This document shows positions 18,187-26,570 of a DNA stretch of 64,000 nt, piece by piece; positions within the stretch are counted from its first letter, which is position 1, and each line of letters starts with the position of its first letter. This DNA is from Herbaspirillum aquaticum (GTDB taxonomy: Bacteria; Pseudomonadota; Gammaproteobacteria; Burkholderiales; Burkholderiaceae_D). Below the pieces are notes generated by a model, which saw nothing but the letters and a program-made list of their open reading frames with translations, had not been told where the DNA came from and made no database searches. The stretch spans positions 372,001 through 436,000 of the forward strand of contig NZ_NJGV01000001.1 of assembly GCF_002213425.1 (NCBI RefSeq), in the 5' to 3' direction. The position numbers and the translations under genes were made by a program.

Positions 18187-19176
18187 TTACCAGCGTTGAT
18201 GCACGTACGGTGCAATGTCGTGCAGGTAGAGTTCGCGCAATGCCTGCATCACCTCATCCGTGATCGGCGGCAATTCGCTGGCAGCACTGTTGGACTGCGC
18301 CTGCGCGACGTTGCGGGCCCCGGGGATGACGGTGCTGATGCCGCTTTCCATCAGGATCCAGCGCAGCGCGAATTGCGCCATGGGAACACCCGGCGGCAGC
18401 AACGCGCGGATCTTCTCCACGGCCGCCAGCGCGACCTCATACGGCACGCCCGAGAAGGTCTCGCCGACATCGAAGGCTTCGCCGTGACGGTTGAATTGCC
18501 GATGGTCGTCGGCAGCAAAGGTGGTCTGCGCATTCATCTTGCCGGTCAGCAGGCCCGAGGCCAGCGGCACCCGGGCGATCACGGCGATATCGCGGCGCTG
18601 CGCTTCCTGCAGGAACACGCCGATGGGGCGCTGGCGGAAGATGTTGAAGATGATCTGCACCGATTTCACGTTCGGATATTCGATGGCCTTGAGGGCTTCT
18701 TCCACCTTCTCCACCGAGACGCCGTAATGGGCAATCTTGCCGGCCGCCACCAGCGCATCCATATGGGCGAACACTTCCTGCTGGTAATACACCTCGGTGG
18801 GCGGGCAGTGCAGTTGCACCAGGTCCAGGCAATCCACCTCCAGGTTCTTGAGCGAACGGTCGACGAAGGCGGTGAGATTGTCCTTGTTGTTGTAGCCGCT
18901 GGCCACATGCGGGGAGAGGCGGCGACCGGCCTTGGTGGCCACGAAGGGACGTGCCCCGCCGCGTTCCTTGAGCACCTGTGCAATCAGCTGCTCGGAGCGC
19001 CCATCGCCGTACACATCAGCCGTATCGATGAAGCTTACGCCTGCATCCAGGGCAGCGTGCAGGGCGGCCTTGGCATCCTGCGAAGAGACGTCACCCCACG
19101 AGCCGCCAATGGCCCAGGCGCCAAATCCGATTTCCGAGACTTCCGCACCCGTGCGGCCAAAGCGTCTTGATTTCAT
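18187..19176 (-). CDS. Aldo-keto reductase
   Basis: A 329-residue aldo-keto reductase. The tetrad is visible: Asp and Tyr in FIDTADVYGDGRSE, Lys in FVATKAGRR, His in LVQLHCPP. The C-terminal NADP-binding part reads STVIPGARNVAQAQSN. The start at 19176 has AAGGAGTT at good spacing. It lies 46 bases upstream of the sugar dehydrogenase gene on the same strand, so an operon is likely; a sugar or sugar-derived aldehyde is a reasonable but unproven substrate. The LysR gene at 19288 is divergent and is the obvious candidate regulator. Confidence 0.9.
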   Translation of the reverse strand: MKSRRFGRTGAEVSEIGFGAWAIGGSWGDVSSQDAKAALHAALDAGVSFIDTADVYGDGRSEQLIAQVLKERGGARPFVATKAGRRLSPHVASGYNNKDNLTAFVDRSLKNLEVDCLDLVQLHCPPTEVYYQQEVFAHMDALVAAGKIAHYGVSVEKVEEALKAIEYPNVKSVQIIFNIFRQRPIGVFLQEAQRRDIAVIARVPLASGLLTGKMNAQTTFAADDHRQFNRHGEAFDVGETFSGVPYEVALAAVEKIRALLPPGVPMAQFALRWILMESGISTVIPGARNVAQAQSNSAASELPPITDEVMQALRELYLHDIAPYVHQRW

Positions 19177-19287
19177 GCAGAACTCCTTGTGAGCATTCCA
19201 AAAGCCGTAGTTATACCGCGCACCACGCGCGAGGATGTCTGGTTTAAGATGAGCTGGATTCATTGCTGAAGTGATTTCAATTCATCC

Positions 19288-20205
19288 ATGTCCCTCCTCG
19301 ACCATATCGAATTTTCCGAACTGCGGATCTTCGTCACCATCCTGCGCACCGGCAGCTTCAAGGCCGCCGCGATCCAGCTCGGCCTGACGCCCTCGGCCAC
19401 CAGCCATGCCATGAAGCGGCTGGAAGAGCGGCTCTCGACCCAGTTGCTGTACCGCTCCAGCCGCGCCATCTCGCCCACGGCGGCGGGCAGTGAACTGGCG
19501 GCCAGGCTGGAGGAAGGGTTCGAGCAGATCGCACAGGCGCTGGGCCAGCTGGAAAGCTCGGCCGAAGGCAGCCTGGGCGAATTGCGCATCAACGTCTTCG
19601 CCGATGCCGCGCATCTGCTGATCGAACCGGCCATCCCCGAATTCGTGCGCCTCTGCCCCAAGGTCAAGCTCACCATCGTGGTCGATGACAAGCCCATCGA
19701 CATCGTCAGCGAAGGCTATGACGCCGGCATCCGTTACGGCCACTACGTGCCGGAGGGCATGGTGACCGCGCCGCTGACGCGCGCGCATCGCTGGGTGGCC
19801 GCGGCCTCGCCGGCGTACCTGGACCGGCACGGACGGCCGCTCACCCTGGAGGACCTGCAGCAGCACACCTGCCTGCAATTGCTGCTGGGCGACAACTCCA
19901 GCTACCAGTGGGAATTCGGCCGTGGCAAGCACCGCCAGCGCATCCGCGTGCCGGGCCTGGTGACGATCAACAATACCGCCGCCACCATCGCGGCGGCCAA
20001 GGCCGGGGTCGGTATCGCCTATCTGTTGGAGGGAAGGATCAGCAAGGAAATCGACGAGGGCTCGCTGGAAGCCATCCTGGAAGAATGGGCGGCCCCCAGC
20101 GAGCCTTTCCACATGTACTACAGCAGCCGGCGCCACGCGCATCCGGCCTTGCGCAAGCTCATCGACATCATCCGCGTGCAGCACGGCCTGTCGCGGCTGC
20201 GATAG
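19288..20205 (+). CDS. LysR-type transcriptional regulator
   Basis: A 305-residue regulator. The winged helix-turn-helix spans about residues 8-66 (LRIFVTILRTGSFKAAAIQLGLTPSATSHAMKRLEERL, given here as the recognisable motif region 11-48). The effector-binding domain follows and contains VDDKPIDIVSEGYDAGIRYG, typical of the group that regulates oxidoreductase genes. It diverges from the aldo-keto reductase gene, 111 bases apart, an arrangement in which the LysR protein usually controls both promoters. The effector is unknown. Confidence 0.93.
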   Translation: MSLLDHIEFSELRIFVTILRTGSFKAAAIQLGLTPSATSHAMKRLEERLSTQLLYRSSRAISPTAAGSELAARLEEGFEQIAQALGQLESSAEGSLGELRINVFADAAHLLIEPAIPEFVRLCPKVKLTIVVDDKPIDIVSEGYDAGIRYGHYVPEGMVTAPLTRAHRWVAAASPAYLDRHGRPLTLEDLQQHTCLQLLLGDNSSYQWEFGRGKHRQRIRVPGLVTINNTAATIAAAKAGVGIAYLLEGRISKEIDEGSLEAILEEWAAPSEPFHMYYSSRRHAHPALRKLIDIIRVQHGLSRLR

Positions 20206-20222
20206 CCGCGACAACTGGCTGG

Positions 20223-21791
20223 TCAGTGTGCCGCCGAGGCTTCGGCCGCGCCCGCGCCACCCTTGGAGGGCTTGATGATCCAGATCAGCGGGATGATGAC
20301 GATGAAGATCACCGCCGAGACATAGAAGATGTCATTGATGCCCAGCATCGCCGCCTGGAAGGTGATGGTCCGTTCCAGCATGCCTGCCGTCTGCTCGGCG
20401 TTCAGGCCGAGGGTGCTGCTGAGGTTGTTGACGGTCTCCTGCAGCCACGGGCTGTAGGGCGTTGCGTGTTCGGTCAGCTGGGCGTGGTGCATGATGCTGC
20501 GGTTGTTCCAGGCCGTGGTCGAAATGGAAGTGCCGACCGCACCGCAGAACACGCGCACGAAGGACGACAGGCCGGCCGCCGCCGGGATGCGTTCCGGTGG
20601 CAGGCCCGAGAGCAGCAGCACCGTTAGCGGCACGAAGAACATGGCCGTGGGAATGCCCTGCAGCAGCGTGGGCAGGATCACCGTCATCTGGTCCACCTGC
20701 AGGTTGTAGCGCGAACGCAGCCAGAACACGATGGCAAAGCCGATGAAGGAGGCCGTGGCCACCTTGCGTGCATCCACCAGCGGCAGGAAGCGGCCGATGA
20801 GCGGCATCAGGATCACCGCGAAGATGCCGATGGGCGCCGTGGACAGGCCCGAGTCGATCGACCGGTAGCCCAGGTATTGCTGCAGCCATTGCGGCAGGAT
20901 CACCAGGTTGCCGAAGAACACCCCGTAGCCGATGGAAATGGCGATGGTGCCACCGGCGAAGTTGCGCCGGCCGAACAGGCGCAGGTCCACCACCGGATGG
21001 TCATTGTTCAACTCCCACACCACGAAGTAGGCGAAGGCGATCAACGCGATGATGCCCAGCGTGACGATGGTGGGAGAGGAGAACCAGTCCAGGTCCTTGC
21101 CCTTGTCGAGCATGATCTGGAAGGCCGCTACCCAGGTCACCAGCAGCGCCAGGCCGATCTTGTCGATGGGCAGCTTGTGGGTGGGCGTCTCGCGCGAGCG
21201 GTAGATGGCCAGGGTGATCCCGGCCGCAATCAGGCCCACGGGGATGTTGATGTAGAAGATCCAGGGCCAGGTGTAGCTGTCGGTGATCCACCCGCCCAGC
21301 GCGGGGCCGGCCACGGGGGCCACCACCGCCGTCATGCCCCATAGCGCCAGGGCGAAGGAGGATTTCGATTTGGGGTAGGCCCCCAGCAGCAGTGATTGCG
21401 ACAGCGGCACCATGGGGCCGGCCACCAGGCCTTGCAGCACGCGCGCGGCCAGCAGGATGGGCAGCGTGGGCGCCAGGCCGCACAGCCAGGAGGCCAGCAC
21501 GAACAGCAGCACCGAGGTCACGAACAGGCGCACCGCGCCCAGGCGCTGCGTCAGCCATCCGGTCAGCGGGATCGAGATGGCGTTGGCAGCAGCAAAGGAG
21601 GTGATGACCCAGGTGCCTTCATCGACCGACACACCGAGGTTGCCCGAGATGGTCGGAATGGCGACGTTGGCGATGGACGAATCCAGCACGTTCATGAACA
21701 CCGCCAGCGACACCGACAAGGTGCCCAGCACCAGGTTGGCACCCGTCAGCGGCGGTGGCGGCGTGTAGGGTTTGGGGGGAGTAGTGGCCAT
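20223..21791 (-). CDS. emrB: DHA2-family MFS drug exporter, EmrB type
   Basis: A 522-residue transporter with fourteen hydrophobic helices. Early motifs include LDSSIANVAIPTISGNLG (motif D1) and WLTQRLGAVRLF (motif A), and VAPVAGPALGGWI is motif C of drug/proton antiporters. It is the inner-membrane pump of a tripartite system with the adaptor (21842-23080) and outer-membrane factor (23223-24725) transcribed before it. Family members export hydrophobic drugs, uncouplers or phenolic acids; the substrate here is unknown. It is the last gene of the operon. Confidence 0.94.
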   Translation of the reverse strand: MATTPPKPYTPPPPLTGANLVLGTLSVSLAVFMNVLDSSIANVAIPTISGNLGVSVDEGTWVITSFAAANAISIPLTGWLTQRLGAVRLFVTSVLLFVLASWLCGLAPTLPILLAARVLQGLVAGPMVPLSQSLLLGAYPKSKSSFALALWGMTAVVAPVAGPALGGWITDSYTWPWIFYINIPVGLIAAGITLAIYRSRETPTHKLPIDKIGLALLVTWVAAFQIMLDKGKDLDWFSSPTIVTLGIIALIAFAYFVVWELNNDHPVVDLRLFGRRNFAGGTIAISIGYGVFFGNLVILPQWLQQYLGYRSIDSGLSTAPIGIFAVILMPLIGRFLPLVDARKVATASFIGFAIVFWLRSRYNLQVDQMTVILPTLLQGIPTAMFFVPLTVLLLSGLPPERIPAAAGLSSFVRVFCGAVGTSISTTAWNNRSIMHHAQLTEHATPYSPWLQETVNNLSSTLGLNAEQTAGMLERTITFQAAMLGINDIFYVSAVIFIVIIPLIWIIKPSKGGAGAAEASAAH

Positions 21792-21841
21792 AAGGCTTGA
21801 TCAAAGTCCATTCAATGTCGGGTAAGGACAGCCGCACTCCA

Positions 21842-23080
21842 TCAGGTGTGCGGCACCGCCACCGGTGCGGCGGCCGCCTTGCTCTTGCGCGCTTGCGGCA
21901 GGCCGCTGGCGTTGTCGCTGATGATGCGCTCGACGATGGCATCGGCCTGCTTGCCGAGGTCGTCATAGACATTGGTCTGGTAATTGGTCGGCACTGCTTC
22001 CAGCGCACGGCCATCGCCATGGATGTCCACGGTGGCCGTGGTGGACAGGCCGATGCGCAGCGGATGCGCGCGCACCTGTTCCGGATCGAGCGCAATGCGC
22101 ACCGGTACGCGCTGCACCACCTTGATCCAGTTGCCGGTGGCATTCTGCGCCGGCAGCAGCGAGAAGGCACCACCGGTCCCGGCCGAGAAGCCGATCACGG
22201 TGCCCTTGTACTTCACGCTGGAACCATAGACGTCAGCGATCACTTCCACCGGCTGGCCGAGACGGATGTGCTGCAACTGGCTTTCCTTGAAGTTGGCGTC
22301 GATCCAGATCTGTTCCAGCGGCACGATGGCCATGAGCGGACTGCCGGCGGCGATGCGCTGGCCGACCTGCACCGAACGCTTGGAGACGAAACCTGCGACC
22401 GGTGCCACGATGTTCACGCGAGCGTAGTTCAGGTAGGCGTTGCGCACGGCGGTGGCCGCCTGCAGCACGTTGGGGTGCTCGGTCACGCTGGTGTGGTCGG
22501 TCAGGGCGCGGTTGGCAGCAGCAGCGGCGCGGGCCTGGTCGAGAGCAGCGACAGCACTCTTGACCGCATCACGTGCGTGCGAGACATCTTCCTGCGAGAC
22601 CGCACCGGAAGACAGGCCGGCCTGGCGGCGCTGCAGGTCTTCCCTGGCCCGGGCCAGGTTGCTGTCGGCGGCGGCCACATTGGCGGCCAGCGTGTCGTTG
22701 TTCAGGAACAGCTGGCGCGTCTGGCGCACGGCCTGCGCCAGTGCGGCCTGGGCCTGCTCCAGCGCCAGCTTGGTGTCGGCCGCATCCAGGGCCACCAGGG
22801 GCTGGCCGGCCTTGACCACTTGCGTGTCGTCGGCCTTGACGGCCACGACCGTGCCGCCGACCTGGGCGGAGATCTGGACCACGTTGCCGCCGACGTAGGC
22901 GTCATCGGTTTCTTCAAAGAAGCGGGCGTGCAGGAACCAGTACAGGAAACAGGCGATGCCGATCACCAGCAGGACCAGCGTGAGCAGGATCAGCTGGCGC
23001 TTGCGCTTGCCGTTGCCATTTCCGTTTCCGTTGCTGTTGGTGTTGGCTGGCGGGTTTTGTGGGGTGGTGCTGTCACTCAT
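21842..23080 (-). CDS. emrA: Membrane-fusion adaptor, EmrA/HlyD type
   Basis: A 412-residue adaptor. The polar N-terminus with an Asn/Gly run (NSNGNGNGNG) precedes one transmembrane helix (about 30-50), then the barrel-sandwich half-motif ARFFEETDDAYVGGNVVQISAQVGGTV, a long alpha-helical hairpin, and the second half GFVSKRSVQVGQRIAAGSPL. DDAYV is the EmrA signature. It links EmrB to the outer-membrane factor. The gap to emrB is 50 bases. The AGGA-type site precedes ATG 23080. Confidence 0.94.
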   Translation of the reverse strand: MSDSTTPQNPPANTNSNGNGNGNGKRKRQLILLTLVLLVIGIACFLYWFLHARFFEETDDAYVGGNVVQISAQVGGTVVAVKADDTQVVKAGQPLVALDAADTKLALEQAQAALAQAVRQTRQLFLNNDTLAANVAAADSNLARAREDLQRRQAGLSSGAVSQEDVSHARDAVKSAVAALDQARAAAAANRALTDHTSVTEHPNVLQAATAVRNAYLNYARVNIVAPVAGFVSKRSVQVGQRIAAGSPLMAIVPLEQIWIDANFKESQLQHIRLGQPVEVIADVYGSSVKYKGTVIGFSAGTGGAFSLLPAQNATGNWIKVVQRVPVRIALDPEQVRAHPLRIGLSTTATVDIHGDGRALEAVPTNYQTNVYDDLGKQADAIVERIISDNASGLPQARKSKAAAAPVAVPHT

Positions 23081-23118
23081 GGAGGACTCCGTTCTATCTT
23101 TTTGTAGTCGGTCGATCA

Positions 23119-23139
23119 GCCCTGCCGTGAAGGCAGGGC
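23119..23139. other. Hairpin between the outer-membrane factor and adaptor genes
   Basis: Perfect 8-bp stem GCCCTGCC/GGCAGGGC with a 5-base loop in a 142-base intercistronic gap. It has no T run, so it is more likely an mRNA processing or stability element than a terminator. Confidence 0.5.
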
Positions 23140-23222
23140 CGTCCCGCTCACCGGCGCAGGGTGGAGAAGCCGGTGGCGGGCGGGTTCAATTCAAATGTTC
23201 ATGCCGCCTTCAGGCAGGTGCT

Positions 23223-24725
23223 TCAACGCGACGGCGCCGGGGCCTGCGCCAGGCCTGCCTGCTGGGCGTCGAAACCGCCGCCCAGGGCCTTGTAGAGCGC
23301 GACCTGCTGGTCACGGCGCTGGGCTTGCAGCGCCACCAGCGACTGGCGCTGTGCCAGTACGGCGGTTTCCGACGAGAGCAGCGTCAGTTGCGATACCAGG
23401 CCCAGGCGATAGCGCTCGCGCGCCAGGTCGTAGGCGCGCTCGGCCGCTTGCAGGGCTTCACGGCGGATCGGCAACTGGCGCTCGAGGGAGTGGATCGCCG
23501 CGATCTGGCGCGCCACGTCGGCGTAGGCATCGTTCAAGGTCTTGTTGTAAGTGGCCACGGCCAGCTCGTAGCTGGCCACTTCGCCCTTGAGCCCGGCCCG
23601 CAGGGCGCCGCCTTCGAAGATCGGCAGCGTGATCGCCGGACCGAAGGCGATGCTCTTGCTGGCGGCCGTGAAGGGGTTGGCATCGACCAGGCTGTCGAAG
23701 CCGATCATGGCGCTCAGGTTGATGTCCGGATAGAAACGCGCCTTGGCCACATCGATGCCACGGCTGGCGGCTTCCACCTGCCAGCGCGCGGCCACGATGT
23801 CAGGACGGCGGCCCAGCAGGTTCAGCGGCAGGTCCGCTGGCAAGCCCGGCGTGGCCAGGTTCTGCATGGAAGGCGGGGCCAGTTGCAGGCCGCGGTCCGG
23901 CCCCTTGCCGCTCAAGGCACCGAGCTGCTGGCGCAGCAGCACGATCTGGCCGGCGCTTTGTTCCAGCTGGGCGCGGGCGTCAGCACTGCTGGTGCGCGAC
24001 TGGTTGCGTTCGATCTGGCTGTCCAGGCCGGTCCTGACACGGTCGGCGGTGATGGTTTCCAGGCTGCTGCGCTGCTCAACGGTGCGCTGCAGGATGTCCT
24101 GCACCGCATATTGCGCGGCCAGCTGGCTGTAGACCGAGACGATGGACGCCGTCAGCGCCAGGCGCGCTTCCTGTTCGCTGGCCTGGGCGGCTTTCTGGCT
24201 GGAGATGGCTTGCTCCAGGGCGGCCTGGTTCTTGTTCCAGAGGTCGAGCTCGTAACCGACGTTCAGGCCGGCTTTCTTCTCGTTGTACCAGTTGCCCCCG
24301 TAAGGCGGCGGGTAGATCGAGGTACTGGAAAACTGGTTGCGGATCACCGAGGCTTCCGCATTCACGGTCGGCAGCAGCGGGGCGCCACGCGACTCGGCCA
24401 GTGCGGCGGCCGCACCGATGCGGGCGCGCGCCTGTTGCAAGGTCGGGTTGGCGGCCAGGGCCTCCTCGATCAGGGCCGTCAGCTGGGCGTCACCAAACTG
24501 GCGTACCCAGTCACTGCCCGGCCATTGCCCGTTGGGGGCACCCGGATTGGGATCTGACAGGCTGCGCGCGGTGGTGAAGTCGCCTGCCTGGGCTGGTTGC
24601 TTGTCGGTGCCGATGCCCTCGAAGCTGGCACAGCCGGCCAGGCCGATGGCCGCGATCAGCGCCGCCAGCACGGCGTTGGCCGCCTTCGCCCGCGGCCGGG
24701 CGGCGGGCGAGTTGATGCATTTCAT
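23223..24725 (-). CDS. Outer-membrane efflux lipoprotein, NodT family
   Basis: A 500-residue protein. The start at 24725 (MKCINSPAARP) has GGAG upstream. A lipoprotein signal ends LAALIAAIGLAGCAS with the lipobox LAGC. The mature protein has the two OEP repeats of TolC-like factors with long helices (ARARIGAAAALAESRGAPLLP, LLGRRPDIVAARWQVEAAS). LLGRRPDI is a NodT-family hallmark. It is the first gene of the efflux operon and supplies the outer-membrane channel for EmrA and EmrB. Confidence 0.94.
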   Translation of the reverse strand: MKCINSPAARPRAKAANAVLAALIAAIGLAGCASFEGIGTDKQPAQAGDFTTARSLSDPNPGAPNGQWPGSDWVRQFGDAQLTALIEEALAANPTLQQARARIGAAAALAESRGAPLLPTVNAEASVIRNQFSSTSIYPPPYGGNWYNEKKAGLNVGYELDLWNKNQAALEQAISSQKAAQASEQEARLALTASIVSVYSQLAAQYAVQDILQRTVEQRSSLETITADRVRTGLDSQIERNQSRTSSADARAQLEQSAGQIVLLRQQLGALSGKGPDRGLQLAPPSMQNLATPGLPADLPLNLLGRRPDIVAARWQVEAASRGIDVAKARFYPDINLSAMIGFDSLVDANPFTAASKSIAFGPAITLPIFEGGALRAGLKGEVASYELAVATYNKTLNDAYADVARQIAAIHSLERQLPIRREALQAAERAYDLARERYRLGLVSQLTLLSSETAVLAQRQSLVALQAQRRDQQVALYKALGGGFDAQQAGLAQAPAPSR

Positions 24726-24904
24726 AGAATTCTCCACGAAGAGGTTTTTGGCGATACGAGTTCTTTTTCGAGTTTTGCGATGTGCGCCGGACCGATGTTC
24801 CAGCCTTGAGCCGCGAACACTCGCGGGACCGGCCGGAGGGGGTGGCAAGCACTTGTCTTGATTTACGAGTACCATCCGGAGGTCGGGCGAGTAAAAACTC
24901 ATTT

Positions 24905-24929
24905 TTCGTATTATACTTCGATATACGAA
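24905..24929. promoter_or_regulatory. Candidate TetR operator between efflux operon and regulator
   Basis: TTCGTAT (24905-24911) and ATACGAA (24923-24929) form a perfect inverted repeat with an 11-base spacer. It lies in the AT-rich stretch between the divergent efflux operon and the TetR gene and overlaps TATACT-like promoter elements. Operator function is inferred from position and symmetry. Confidence 0.65.
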
Positions 24930-24988
24930 CAATCACTCACGTTGTGAATTCGCGTCGGGGGCGGGCGAATTCCTCACCAAAGCTGCCA

Positions 24989-25627
24989 ATGAAACTGCAA
25001 CCCAGAAAAGAACCTCGCCAAGCGCGCTCGCGGGCGATGGTCGATACCATCCTTGATGCCATGTCGCGCGTGCTCGTCGAGCGTGGCTATGCCAAGACCA
25101 ATACCAATCTCGTGGCCGAGTCGGCCGGCATCAGCGTCGGTTCGCTGTACCAGTATTTCCCCAATAAGGATGCCCTGATCTTTGCGCTGCGCGAGCGCCA
25201 CAGCACGCGCATGCTCACGCTTTTCGAAGACGTGGTGGCGCATATCGATGCCTCCGGCACCCTGGCTGGCGACTTCGAGAAACTCATCAACGCGCTGGTG
25301 GCGGCGCACCTGCTGGAACCGGAACTGAACCGCATCCTGGAAGAGGAGTTCCCCGCCTACAACCTGCCGATCTCCCAGGAGATCCGCCAGGGCTTCTTCG
25401 ATTCCATCCGCCGCGTGCTGGAAAAGCACCGCGCCAGCATCACGCCGCCTGACCTGGATGTTGCCACCTTCGTGGTGCAGCGCATGATGAAGGCACTCAT
25501 CAAGGCCGTCGTGCTGACCGGTTATGGCGGCGTATCGCCGGCCAGCGTACGCACCGAGATCCTGCCGGCCGTGGTCGGCTACCTCACCGCAGAGCGCGGA
25601 GAAGAAGAGCAGGCAAGGCCCGTCTGA
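24989..25627 (+). CDS. TetR-family repressor of the efflux operon
   Basis: A 212-residue regulator. The helix-turn-helix spans about residues 10-58 (QARSRAMVDTILDAMSRVL, then SAGISVGSLYQYFPNKDALIFAL, the standard TetR recognition region). The C-terminal ligand domain is all-helical. It is divergent from the NodT-type gene; the 263-base gap holds a palindrome at 24905-24929. Repression of the adjoining pump, relieved by a pump substrate, is the usual arrangement and is inferred here. Confidence 0.93.
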   Translation: MKLQPRKEPRQARSRAMVDTILDAMSRVLVERGYAKTNTNLVAESAGISVGSLYQYFPNKDALIFALRERHSTRMLTLFEDVVAHIDASGTLAGDFEKLINALVAAHLLEPELNRILEEEFPAYNLPISQEIRQGFFDSIRRVLEKHRASITPPDLDVATFVVQRMMKALIKAVVLTGYGGVSPASVRTEILPAVVGYLTAERGEEEQARPV

Positions 25628-25891
25628 TGAGATGGGCGGCGGGGGGGCATCCACCGTTCGAATTCACGGGCATAATTGCCAAACTGAAGTTTCTGGCGGC
25701 TGCCGCGACGGGTGATCGCGGAAGGGACCGCTGCCGGACTCGGGTATGTTGCCTTTCGGCAAATCAGAAACTCCCCGATAGGCAGGGCGCCAGGCTTCCG
25801 TATAGTGCGGGGTAAAGGGATGCGGCTGCGTGCGCGGTCGCCACGGCCGCCGCCGTTGCTCTCCCTTCCTTTATTTTTCAGTGACAGCGAT

Positions 25892-26518
25892 ATGCAGAAA
25901 AAGAATATTCGCCATGCCCCCCTCTGGCTGCCCTTCCTGTTGTGGGCAGGGAGTTGGGCCTGGACTGCCCAGGCCGCCGTGTCGGTGCAGGTGCTCGACA
26001 GCGCCGGCCAGCCCGTACCCAATGCCGTGGTGTATGCCGAACCGGCGGGCGGGGGATCGGCCGCCAAGGCAGCCAAGCAGGTCGAGATCGAGCAGAAGAA
26101 CAAGACCTTCATCCCCTTGGTCACCGTGGTCCAGACCGGGACGCCGATCATCTTCCCCAATCACGACAATGTGCGGCATCACGTCTATTCGTTTTCGCCG
26201 GCCAAGACTTTCGAGCTGAAGCTTTATTCAGGCGTACCGGGTAGCCCGGTACTCTTCGACAAGGCCGGCACCGTGGTGCTGGGCTGTAATATTCATGACG
26301 AAATGGTGGCGTATGTACAAGTGGTCAATACGCCCCATTTCGGCGTGAGCGACGCCCGCGGGGTAGTGCGGCTGGAGGGCATCGCCAACGGCCGCTACGC
26401 GCTCAAGGCCTGGTATTTCACCATGGGGCCGAACCAGGCCGCCGTGGAGCAGCCGCTGGAAGTGCAGGGCGAGGGCCGGGCCAGCATCAAGCTCAATGTC
26501 AAGGCCGTGCCGCTGTAG
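25892..26518 (+). CDS. Secreted cupredoxin-like protein (methylamine-utilisation-like)
   Basis: A 208-residue secreted protein. The signal peptide is at about residues 1-28 (cut near AQA-AVS). The mature protein has a carboxypeptidase-regulatory-like beta region (VLDSAGQPVPNAVVYAEP) and a cupredoxin region with the ligands of a type-1 copper site: His in PNHDNVRHHVYSF, then C-N-I-H-D-E-M (Cys, His at +3, Met at +6). Such proteins are often labelled methylamine utilisation proteins, but no methylamine dehydrogenase genes are present. The GGDEF-EAL gene begins 52 bases later, so they are probably co-transcribed. An electron-carrier or copper-sensing role is inferred. Confidence 0.85.
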   Translation: MQKKNIRHAPLWLPFLLWAGSWAWTAQAAVSVQVLDSAGQPVPNAVVYAEPAGGGSAAKAAKQVEIEQKNKTFIPLVTVVQTGTPIIFPNHDNVRHHVYSFSPAKTFELKLYSGVPGSPVLFDKAGTVVLGCNIHDEMVAYVQVVNTPHFGVSDARGVVRLEGIANGRYALKAWYFTMGPNQAAVEQPLEVQGEGRASIKLNVKAVPL

Positions 26519-26570
26519 GGCGCCGTGAGCGCAACATACCGATAACATCACTAGAGAAAACGGGGCAGGG

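Noticed and set aside
25628..25891. Possible short gene between the TetR gene and the cupredoxin
   Set aside because: Frames here are short and have no ribosome site; probably the promoter of the cupredoxin operon.
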